Shown here: piece after piece, positions 23,878 through 30,193 of the stretch
How positions within the stretch are numbered: position 1 is the first letter of the stretch
Layout: the number at the start of each line of letters is the position of its first letter
DNA from: a virus
DNA: 30,193 nucleotides
Reading direction: 5' to 3' (one strand)
IMG/VR virus record: IMGVR_UViG_3300042154_000181
Coordinates: 1-30,193 of that record
Translations under genes and position numbers: made by a program
The notes under the pieces: generated by a model
Told to the model about the DNA's origin: nothing
Seen by the model: the letters and a program-made list of their open reading frames with translations, nothing else
The model's database searches: none

Positions 23878-24876
23878 TTAGGCTTTGGAAACCAGTGCAT
23901 TGACCAAAGCTTCGGGCTTGGTCACTTTGTAGCCGTAGACATTCAAACCACGAACGATGTTACCGAATGTGGATTGAGCGCGGATGGTCTCGACGTTTGC
24001 CATTTGTGAAGCAAAGGAGATTGCGTCACGTGTACCGGCAAGGATGTTCCAACCAGCAACGTCAGCAGCAGTACCTGTACCGCCGGTGGCTGAGTCGGAA
24101 CCCAAGTCGGTGGCTGTAGGCAGGCTGTTGGAGACGTACAGGGTGAAGCGGTCGATCATACCCAACTTACCATTACGCAAGGGAGACTGGCTGTCGCCGG
24201 TCAAGTACGCTTGCTTCAGGTCAGAGTTCTTAATCATTGCAGCCATCCAAGAAGGAATGACCAACCAACGACCAGTCTCGGGGACGTTCTGCTCATCCAA
24301 CACCTGACCCATGTCCAAAATCAAGTCCAACACGTTGGTCTTGCTAATAGCACGGGTAGCGTAGGTAGCGCCCAAGTTGATGTTGCCAGAAAGAGCACCG
24401 GCTGCTGCGCCTTTGTTTGCTGCGGCTGCGCCTGCTTTCACACCATTCAACACATCAGTGTCGATAGTGATCTTCATTTGCTCGCTGGCATCGTTGGTGA
24501 ACATGTCCATCAACTTAACGTCTGCTTGAACGGCATCAACGTCATCCAACACTACGGAGAAGTATTGACCTTGGTCAATGTTCAACTCTAAAGGAGTGGA
24601 TGTGGGGACTTCGTTCGTCAGGTTCATACCTTTTGTGTATGAACGGATGGTGATGGTGGGGATTGAACGGATATAGACTTTATCGCCTTGACCCTTGATC
24701 TCGCCTTCCCAGTCGTTGTTGGTGATCTCTGCAAGAACGGTGCTCTTGTAGAACTTAGCTTGCAACTTGCCAGACCAAACTTCAGGGATGAACTTGGTTG
24801 TGCTGGCAGTTGAATACTGGGGATATGCTCCGCTGATAAGGGCTGCGGAACCTGAGCCTGCTACACCTAATGACAT
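23878..24876 (-). CDS. Major capsid protein (HK97-fold type)
   Basis: A 332-residue protein. After a Gly/Ser/Ala-rich N-terminus (residues 1-25) it has FIPEVWSGKLQAKFYKSTVL, then GEIKGQGDKVYIRSIP, a long helix with VKLMDMFTNDASEQMKITIDTD (spine-helix-like), an Ala/Gly segment (145-165), WLVIPSWMAAMIKNSD and a C-terminal domain with RGLNVYGYKVTKPEALV. This order and size match HK97-fold coat proteins of podovirus-like phages. AAGGA lies six bases before the ATG. The upstream neighbour looks like a scaffold and the gene is followed by an intrinsic terminator, consistent with high expression of the coat. Confidence 0.88.
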   Translation of the reverse strand: MSLGVAGSGSAALISGAYPQYSTASTTKFIPEVWSGKLQAKFYKSTVLAEITNNDWEGEIKGQGDKVYIRSIPTITIRSYTKGMNLTNEVPTSTPLELNIDQGQYFSVVLDDVDAVQADVKLMDMFTNDASEQMKITIDTDVLNGVKAGAAAANKGAAAGALSGNINLGATYATRAISKTNVLDLILDMGQVLDEQNVPETGRWLVIPSWMAAMIKNSDLKQAYLTGDSQSPLRNGKLGMIDRFTLYVSNSLPTATDLGSDSATGGTGTAADVAGWNILAGTRDAISFASQMANVETIRAQSTFGNIVRGLNVYGYKVTKPEALVNALVSKA

Positions 24877-24910
24877 GATTTTTCCTTAAAAAAAGATTGA
24901 TTTGTTTGGG

Positions 24911-25795
24911 TCATCGAATACGACCCTCGACTGATGCTGATGCTATATCAGCTTCAATGGCAAAAGCGTCTGCATCTGTAATAGTTCCTCGTCTCACCCT
25001 GTCGTAGAAAATTGTGATTTCTGCGCGAGTCCAAATCTTTTTCGACTGCGGTGTCGAAGGAGCTTGGTTTGTTGGTGGGACAATTTGCTGTTCCATTGAT
25101 GCGGTGCTTTGTGCCGCCCACGATTGTGATGTCTTCTTATACATGTTGAAGAACTTCGCAGCTCGAACTGGATCACGTTGATTTTCTGCTTTGCCGAGAA
25201 GAGCTTGTCTGGTTTCTCCTGTAAGGTCATCAACACCATCGAGCCAATTTAGAAAATTAGCGTCAGCGTTAAGGGCCTCCCAGTCGGGAACCATTTCAGT
25301 CAGTGATTTAAAAAAGTTGTCCTGCACGACATGTGATTGAACAGATTTGACAGAATCAATTTCGGATCGGAGTTTTGCAATCTGTGCGTCCTTCGATGCC
25401 AGCTCTTCTCTGGCGACTCGACGGGCTACGTCAATCAAACCTTCACCGTATTGCTCGATCTCTTCTGGCTTAACCAAAAGCTCGACAGGTTTTGCGTTCT
25501 TCATGTCTTCGAGTTGTTCTTCGAGAGACTGAAGACGACCTTTTAAATCTTTATTCTCGTGTGCAAAGCGAGGAACTTCAGCGTTGTACTTCCCTTGTAA
25601 AACCTTGAATCGGTGTTCCCAGCTTTCCTCTTGAGGAGGAGGCGGAGAGTCAACAGGAGGTTGGGGAGTTGGAGGTTCTTGCGATTCAACCGGAGGTTGA
25701 GGCATTTGCTCCATCTGGCTCTGCTTCTCTATCTCTTGCAAAATTTCATCAGCTCGCTTTTCAGCGGCGACTACTGCACGTGGTAATGTAGACAT
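24911..25795 (-). CDS. Scaffold-like protein
   Basis: About 294 residues, acidic and helical. A Pro/Gln/Glu-rich, disordered segment (about 30-60) is followed by a coiled coil (KDLKGRLQSLEEQLEDMKN) and a helical middle (VARRVAREELASKDAQIAKL). The C-terminal 60 residues, with KKIWTRAEITIFYDRVRRG, likely bind the coat. I chose the ATG at 25793-25795 with GGAG five bases upstream; a TTG at 25864 in frame would add 23 residues but lacks a ribosome site. Sitting directly before the capsid gene, it matches the usual scaffold-coat order. No protease domain is seen. Confidence 0.72.
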   Translation of the reverse strand: MSTLPRAVVAAEKRADEILQEIEKQSQMEQMPQPPVESQEPPTPQPPVDSPPPPQEESWEHRFKVLQGKYNAEVPRFAHENKDLKGRLQSLEEQLEDMKNAKPVELLVKPEEIEQYGEGLIDVARRVAREELASKDAQIAKLRSEIDSVKSVQSHVVQDNFFKSLTEMVPDWEALNADANFLNWLDGVDDLTGETRQALLGKAENQRDPVRAAKFFNMYKKTSQSWAAQSTASMEQQIVPPTNQAPSTPQSKKIWTRAEITIFYDRVRRGTITDADAFAIEADIASASVEGRIR

Positions 25796-25865
25796 CGTTT
25801 CTCCGTGAGCCGAGACAGTCACATTCGAGTCTTGCGGTATTCGAGTGATTTGTTCGGTGTTCAAC

Positions 25866-25928
25866 GGTTGCTGGGAAGGCCAGCACCTGTTGCAGCAAAA
25901 TGCTGCTAGATAGCCCTAAGACTATCTA
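25866..25928 (-). promoter_or_regulatory. Three adjacent hairpins before the scaffold gene
   Basis: The widest gap in the window (25796-25925) holds three short stem-loops: 25907-25928 (7-bp stem TAGATAG/CTATCTA, 8-nt loop, including the preceding stop), 25892-25906 (6-bp GCAGCA/TGCTGC, 3-nt loop) and 25869-25885 (6-bp TGCTGG/CCAGCA, 5-nt loop). No T run follows, so these are not standard terminators. They could mark an RNA processing site or a translational leader. I see no convincing sigma70 promoter. Confidence 0.45.
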
Positions 25929-26159
25929 CCGCAACTTTCGGATAACCTCTTCGGCATCCTTTGATTTTTCTAAAAACTCACTCACAGCCTGCGCCGCTCC
26001 TTGCTGCCAACGACAGAGAACTTCATCTCTGGTGCTGGCGCTGTCGCGGTATAGGTCTTGCAGTGAGGCCGCCATCCATTGCTGAATGGTCTCAAACTGA
26101 GGGTTGCCCTTGAGTGAAGCAAGGGCGTTTAAAACTTGTATTGATGGCTTCTGAAGCAT
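25926..26159 (-). CDS. Small helical head-cluster protein
   Basis: A 77-residue, largely helical protein: a short N-terminal helix, GNPQFETIQQWMAASLQDLYRD, then STRDEVLCRWQQGAAQAVSEFLEKS. The NPxF...W...S...RDE..R.QQGAAQA pattern recurs in small proteins next to podovirus scaffold genes, without known function. The ATG overlaps the upstream stop as TAATG. It may help head assembly. Confidence 0.68.
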   Translation of the reverse strand: MLQKPSIQVLNALASLKGNPQFETIQQWMAASLQDLYRDSASTRDEVLCRWQQGAAQAVSEFLEKSKDAEEVIRKLR

Positions 26160-27115
26160 TAGATCAAGCCAGCTCGCTTAGCCTGCGCTCTTTCCATTGC
26201 TGTCAGGTTGCCAGCATCAATGCGTGATTGAAGGTATCTGTTCTCGGCGCGACTCATGGCGGTACTTCCAGCGCCACTGTAAACCTGCGAAGATCTTGGC
26301 CCGAGTCCGACAGGAATTTGGTTTCCTTGAAGATCAAATCGACCAACAACTCCGGGGATGGACTTGCTAGTCTTGTCCCGCAAACGAGTCATCTCATCGC
26401 CAGTATCAGTTGCAGCTTCTCTCGTTCGAGCGCCACGAGAGCCGCCGGATGCGCGGACTTGTTTTTCGCGCATTTGAGCAGCAGTCTCTTTTGTTTGCGA
26501 TGGCGTAGCAGGCATAGACCGAGAGGAAGACTTGGCGACAGCAGGCTTGGTGGTTTTAACAACAGCAGGCTCTTCTGTCATCGTCATGGTTGGCTCAGCC
26601 TTTGGCTTTGACAGAGTATCGCGGACATCCTTCATGTATGAGGGTTCTGTCTTTGCCTCTGTCATCGCTGAACTTGTCTCTGCCTTTGGTGTCATTGCGG
26701 CAGAAATGATTTCTCTCTTTGCTTTGTCAGACTCATTCGCACCATCATTGTTGGTAATATTGTCTGACGAAGACTTGCCTTCACCGGAGAAGAAAGACTT
26801 GATACTGTCGGCGGCAGAGCGAAGGCGCTCCATGTTCTTTGCGCCTTCAGCCATTCGACGGTCATAGCTGCCGGGATCTACCTTACCAGTACGAGGATTG
26901 GTATCACCAATTTCGTCGTCCGAGCGAGTACGCACAGAACCACCATCAGCAAACTTGCGAACAGCAGGCATTGGCTGACTAGGCATGTTGTGGTTGGAGA
27001 CAGCAATCTTCGAGTGAAGGCTGGTCATGCCCACCTTCAACTTAGAGTGCATAGTCGAAGGGGCGGTGGGTGAGCTTGTCTTGGCGTAGCTCTTATTTTG
27101 CCAATCAGGTTTCAT
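26159..27115 (-). CDS. Disordered Ser/Thr/Ala-rich protein in the head cluster
   Basis: A 318-residue protein rich in Ser, Thr, Ala, Lys and Pro and probably disordered for most of its length. It has VRKFADGGSVRTRSDDEIGD near residue 52, a Lys/Thr/Pro-repeat-like middle (KAEPTMTMTEEPAVVKTTKP), and a C-terminal helix with RAENRYLQSRIDAGNLTAME and RAQAKRAGLI that may be the only ordered part. No catalytic motif is seen. It lies between the portal and scaffold, where capsid-internal or assembly proteins are usual. The start has an ATGA overlap with a candidate 27-residue gene. Confidence 0.65.
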   Translation of the reverse strand: MKPDWQNKSYAKTSSPTAPSTMHSKLKVGMTSLHSKIAVSNHNMPSQPMPAVRKFADGGSVRTRSDDEIGDTNPRTGKVDPGSYDRRMAEGAKNMERLRSAADSIKSFFSGEGKSSSDNITNNDGANESDKAKREIISAAMTPKAETSSAMTEAKTEPSYMKDVRDTLSKPKAEPTMTMTEEPAVVKTTKPAVAKSSSRSMPATPSQTKETAAQMREKQVRASGGSRGARTREAATDTGDEMTRLRDKTSKSIPGVVGRFDLQGNQIPVGLGPRSSQVYSGAGSTAMSRAENRYLQSRIDAGNLTAMERAQAKRAGLI

Positions 27116-27195
27116 TTCTTTTCCCTCAGCTTATTTACTCGTTCCATGAACTTGGCGACCAAAGCCTTGGCCTGCTCAACAATCTTGGAAATCAC
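27112..27195 (-). CDS. Candidate 27-residue amphipathic peptide gene
   Basis: A frame of 27 codons starts at GTG (27193-27195), whose last bases overlap the previous stop as GTGA, and ends at a TGA overlapping the next ATG. AAGG lies seven bases before the GTG. The product (VISKIVEQAKALVAKFMERV, then a basic NKLREKK) is a strongly basic amphipathic helix. The precise joining at both ends supports a real gene, but a tiny linker frame by chance cannot be excluded. Confidence 0.4.
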   Translation of the reverse strand: MISKIVEQAKALVAKFMERVNKLREKK

Positions 27196-27437
27196 TTTCC
27201 ACCCTTCATGCACTTGCCCATAGCAGCGCACTTCTTGGGAGCTGGACAACCAGCACAAGGCTTAAATGCCTTGCCGCCATTTGCCATCTTCATGCCGTAC
27301 TCTTTGGCTTCGGACATCATTACCTTTTTAGGAGCGCCGCCCTTTTTCAAAGCAGCCATCTCTTTTTTGGCGTGACCACCATCTTTGTAACCTGCGGCCA
27401 TCATGCCTTTTTTGGGGGCTTTTTTCATTGTCATCAT
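27192..27437 (-). CDS. Small Lys/Met/Gly-rich protein with Cys cluster
   Basis: An 81-residue, very basic protein. The first 55 residues are rich in Lys, Ala, Met and Gly (for example KKAPKKGMMAAGYKDGG and KKVMMSEAKEYGMKM). The C-terminus has four Cys in CAGCPAPKKCAAMGKC, which could bind zinc or another metal. The start overlaps the portal stop as ATGATG, with AAGGAG five bases upstream. The function is not known; a DNA-binding or capsid-internal role would fit the charge. Confidence 0.7.
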   Translation of the reverse strand: MMTMKKAPKKGMMAAGYKDGGHAKKEMAALKKGGAPKKVMMSEAKEYGMKMANGGKAFKPCAGCPAPKKCAAMGKCMKGGK

Positions 27438-29458
27438 ACTGATACTCCTTGTTGGGGTTGAACTGTATTCATTGCAGGAGGCGCTTGGTCTCCAGCGGGG
27501 TTGGTTGCCTCTGGCGCTGCAATCTGTTGTTGTGGCATTGTGGCCTGCAATTGTTGCATAGCCATCTGAATCTGTTCCTGTTTGAACTTCATCATCTCTG
27601 TCGATGGAACCAATCTGTCGGTATCCATCTGTAAGCCCATCGCTGTCTCGCGCAACAGATACGCCGCACCTTCTGGGCCAACAATCTGTAGAGCGATCTG
27701 GTTGCTGAGCACAAGATTCAAGAACTCATTGCGACGAACTTGGATCTGTTCCTTGGCGATCAGTCCCATTGCGCCCTTGGCTATGACACGGAAGTCTCCC
27801 TTGATGTATGGATCAGGGTTATAGATCATGTTGTGAACATAGAAGCGGTTGACGACCATAACGACAACATCATCGATTGTGCCGACCGCCATCTTGATTC
27901 CCTTGGCGGCGTTGTCCATCAGCATGGATAAACCAGAGGCTGTGCGGCCTGCGCCACTTGCTCCAGAGCCAGAACCGTAGATGTAATTTGGGATACCCGT
28001 CACTTCGTCCGCTTGTTTGGCGAACTGGTTATAGATGCCCATCAACTCTGCCGCCTTCATCTCAGGCATGAAGAAGCGAACACCCGGCTGCCCACCACCA
28101 GTTTTGTCCGATGTAGTCTGCCAGATCTTCCAAGGGTACATCTGGGTGATGTCTTCGCCGTCAGCCAATCTGTCCACAGCCACTTCAACTTGAGGGCCGG
28201 AGCCAATACCCATGTTGTTTGCTAGGGCGCGAGCCGATGCGTTACACATGATCTGCACATCGCGCATGTTCTCAGGAAGACCCATACCCCAAAAAGCTGA
28301 AGGGATAGTTCTCCATGAGGCGATTTCGTAGGGGCGCTCACCAAGGGGGTCTGGATTCAGAACCACCTTGATTGTAAAGCTCGCCACCTGCCAAGCATTG
28401 ATCTCGTAGACCTTGTTGGGTTCAACGTCTTTCATTCCCCACTGCATGAGCAGGTCGCCCATGACTGGCCCCCAGAACTCCAGTGCTTCGATCAGGTGAT
28501 CGTTGTGCATCTGGGAGTTCGTCTTGCCTTCGAGGTCGTCGCGCTGTTGATCGCCGAACTCGTTGTATCGGTAGCCAGTTCTTGCGTAGCGGATGATGAC
28601 TTGATCTATCTCGTCGTCCGAGTATCCGGGGACACCCTTCATGGACTCCAAGGTCTTAGCCGACAGACGGTGACGCTGGATCAGGAAGCCGTCATCCACG
28701 CCCATTGAGTTGGCGCTTGGGAAGATGTCGTAGGGAGAAACCCTTGAAACTTCACGAATCATATCGTTTACAACGATAGGCATGAAGTTTGGCCCCCACT
28801 GGAGTTGCTTCTTGCGGCGAACGCTTGGGCCTTTGAGGATGGCCGTGGGGAACGTCACGAAGTCATCAATGAAGTCCTGCATGGCAGGCTTGAACTTACC
28901 AACATCCAGTTGATCTTGGATGACCTGAGCCATTCTCTCTGCGGTAGCCTTGGCTTCTTCCTTGACACGAATAGAAATCATGTCGTGGACTTCGTTCATC
29001 CGCTTGCGGAATGTCTCTGGGTGCAGTTGCTGCCCAGCAAGAACGTAATCTTCTGCCTCTGTGCGAACCAAGTCGATGATCGACAGACGGACTTCAGGAG
29101 GAATCTGTGGTTCCTGAGCGGGTACAAGGTCAAAAGGACGGTTTGCTTGGAGCATTACGTCCTGAATCCACGACTTGGCGGCGGCACACTTAACGTCTGT
29201 CAGCATCATGAAGATGTCTGATCCGCCAGTATTGGATATGTCCATAGCTTTATCTGGATCATATTCACCACGGCGCTGGCGCTCGCACTTGAGCAAACGC
29301 TCAGTGATGTCCTGCTTTGCCATCTTCGCTTGAGTCCAGCAGGAATTGATGTGACCAGAGATGCCCATAGCGATCAGGTCGGAGTTATCCACGCCTTGTG
29401 CTTGGACGGCGCTGATGTCTGCTTCGACTGGCGCTGCTGCCTGATACACCTGTGTCAT
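27434..29458 (-). CDS. Portal protein (podovirus type)
   Basis: A 674-residue protein just after the terminase. Features: an N-terminal helical part (CWTQAKMAKQDITERLLKCERQRRGEYDPD), a clip/wing region with SPYDIFPSANSMGVDDGFL, a stem-like region with GLPENMRDVQIMCNASARALANNMG and a YIYGSGSGASGAGRTASGLS loop, and a Gln/Pro-rich C-terminus (MAMQQLQATMPQQQ). Such long portals with a helical C-terminus occur in P22-like and other short-tailed phages. Twelve copies would form the channel ring for DNA packaging and ejection. The start lies eight bases after the terminase stop. Confidence 0.85.
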   Translation of the reverse strand: MTQVYQAAAPVEADISAVQAQGVDNSDLIAMGISGHINSCWTQAKMAKQDITERLLKCERQRRGEYDPDKAMDISNTGGSDIFMMLTDVKCAAAKSWIQDVMLQANRPFDLVPAQEPQIPPEVRLSIIDLVRTEAEDYVLAGQQLHPETFRKRMNEVHDMISIRVKEEAKATAERMAQVIQDQLDVGKFKPAMQDFIDDFVTFPTAILKGPSVRRKKQLQWGPNFMPIVVNDMIREVSRVSPYDIFPSANSMGVDDGFLIQRHRLSAKTLESMKGVPGYSDDEIDQVIIRYARTGYRYNEFGDQQRDDLEGKTNSQMHNDHLIEALEFWGPVMGDLLMQWGMKDVEPNKVYEINAWQVASFTIKVVLNPDPLGERPYEIASWRTIPSAFWGMGLPENMRDVQIMCNASARALANNMGIGSGPQVEVAVDRLADGEDITQMYPWKIWQTTSDKTGGGQPGVRFFMPEMKAAELMGIYNQFAKQADEVTGIPNYIYGSGSGASGAGRTASGLSMLMDNAAKGIKMAVGTIDDVVVMVVNRFYVHNMIYNPDPYIKGDFRVIAKGAMGLIAKEQIQVRRNEFLNLVLSNQIALQIVGPEGAAYLLRETAMGLQMDTDRLVPSTEMMKFKQEQIQMAMQQLQATMPQQQIAAPEATNPAGDQAPPAMNTVQPQQGVSV

Positions 29459-29468
29459 GGTTTATTCC

Positions 29469-30193
29469 TCATGTCCATGCTTTGCTGGACGCTTTTTTAA
29501 CTGGTCGTGCCCTCACCTCTACTCTGCCGCTTCGTGCTGCTAAACAGAGGTACTGGAGTGCATCGTGGGGATGGCTGTATTTGTCTTTGACTGGTCTGTC
29601 GCGGTATCTTTCACCAGCAACCTTGAGTCGTTCGTACCTGAACCCGCCGAGGAAACCTTTGCGTAGTTGTCGGCAGTTCGGTGAGAGAAGGAACCCCGCT
29701 TCTCCCCCAGCCAACTTGTTGAGGAAGTACGCAACAGATTCTCTGCGTGGTATGAAATCATTTGTGCTTGCTGGCTCGCTTGCAATTCCGGCCTCTAGTA
29801 GTTCTTGGTAGCAGGTTCTCTCATCTGCTTGAGATCTGTGTGTACCGGCTGGGTCGCCAGCGGAGATGAACCTCATTCCTGAGTAGGTTGTCATCAGGGC
29901 TGGTTTCACAATCTCCTGAGCAAACTGTCTGATGCCCATGTCTTCGGCCACGAATTCTTCAAGGATGACAAGCTGTCCTCTTGAAGTTATCTGTCCAACA
30001 ATGCAAGCAGGTGTGAGTCCGAAGTCCCATCCGAGGTAGAGAGGCAGTCCTCTATTGACTTCAAGCTCTTCTTCGGCGGTGTGGATTCTGTCGTTGTATT
30101 CTGGGTAGACCGGCTTGCCATCGGCGGTTGTTCCGTACTGGCCGAGGACGAAGACTTTGATCCAGTCGTCCGTCTTGCCTTTGACCATCTTCA
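29469..30193 (-). CDS. terL: Terminase large subunit, C-terminal nuclease part (5' partial)
   Basis: The frame is open to the right edge, so the ATPase part and true start lie outside; residues here are counted from the ATG at 30188. After GQYGTTADGKPVYPEYND, three acidic motifs of the RNase H-like nuclease domain are seen: LGWDFGLTP (Asp55), SAGDPAG (Asp112) and SHPHDALQY (Asp209), the standard catalytic set. The protein cuts concatemeric DNA during packaging, bound to the portal. It ends in a basic Lys/Arg tail. Confidence 0.9.
   Translation of the reverse strand, partial: KMVKGKTDDWIKVFVLGQYGTTADGKPVYPEYNDRIHTAEEELEVNRGLPLYLGWDFGLTPACIVGQITSRGQLVILEEFVAEDMGIRQFAQEIVKPALMTTYSGMRFISAGDPAGTHRSQADERTCYQELLEAGIASEPASTNDFIPRRESVAYFLNKLAGGEAGFLLSPNCRQLRKGFLGGFRYERLKVAGERYRDRPVKDKYSHPHDALQYLCLAARSGRVEVRARPVKKASSKAWT

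Noticed and set aside
25796-25864. Scaffold start at TTG (25864)
   Set aside because: No ribosome site there, whereas the ATG at 25795 has GGAG at proper spacing.
25864-25925. Sigma70 promoter before the scaffold gene (TTGAAC as -35)
   Set aside because: There is no acceptable -10 box at the right distance.
1-30193. tRNA genes, CRISPR arrays, insertion sequences, integrase or attachment sites
   Set aside because: No cloverleaf, regular repeat-spacer array, transposase, recombinase or flanking direct repeats were seen.

Overview
The window is part of the virion and lysis region of a tailed double-stranded DNA phage. A short-tailed (podovirus-like) type is most likely: there is a terminase, a large portal, scaffold and HK97-type coat proteins, adaptor-like proteins, no tape measure, tube or sheath genes, and large ejection-type proteins. 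Every supported gene is on the minus strand, so the genes read from the right edge to the left. Most neighbours are joined by ATGA, TAATG, GTGA or TAGTG stop/start overlaps. No stretch over 300 bases lacks a gene, and the longest gap is about 130 bases (25796-25925). The host is probably Gram-negative, because the lysis cassette has an inner-membrane spanin with an outer-membrane lipoprotein spanin embedded in it. I cannot name the host. The mixed base composition and protein types would suit an environmental phage known only from sequence.

Right part, packaging and head (30193-22438): terminase large subunit (5' end cut by the window edge), portal, a small basic Cys-containing protein, a candidate 27-residue protein, a disordered protein, a small helical protein, a scaffold-like protein and the major capsid protein. 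A strong intrinsic terminator follows the capsid gene. A family 9 glycosyltransferase gene starts immediately after it and its 3' end is overlapped by a 55-residue gene. A conserved-looking small basic protein follows.

Middle part, connector and fibres (22432-13960): two adaptor-like proteins, an Ig-like BppU-type protein, a repeat protein, a small structural protein, a fibre ending in an S74 intramolecular chaperone, and two glycine-rich fibre or adhesin genes. Between these last two lie a gene of unknown function and a gene for a ferritin-like di-iron enzyme, which is an unusual cargo.

Lysis part (13951-11454): a small C-terminally anchored membrane protein, a gene that seems to start at ATT, a tiny membrane/coiled-coil protein, a Cys-rich lipoprotein, a two-helix holin-like protein, Rz with Rz1 embedded in the +1 frame, and an M15-type endolysin.

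Left part, tail completion and ejected proteins (11453-1): a nozzle-like 603-residue protein, two small proteins, two coiled-coil internal virion-like proteins, and a giant multidomain protein. The last exceeds 2,176 residues, runs off the left edge and carries an HEMVH zinc-peptidase motif and repeated MFSRK junction motifs. It is the best candidate here for a poorly described system: a polyvalent protein probably packaged in the virion, delivered into the cell and perhaps self-processed.
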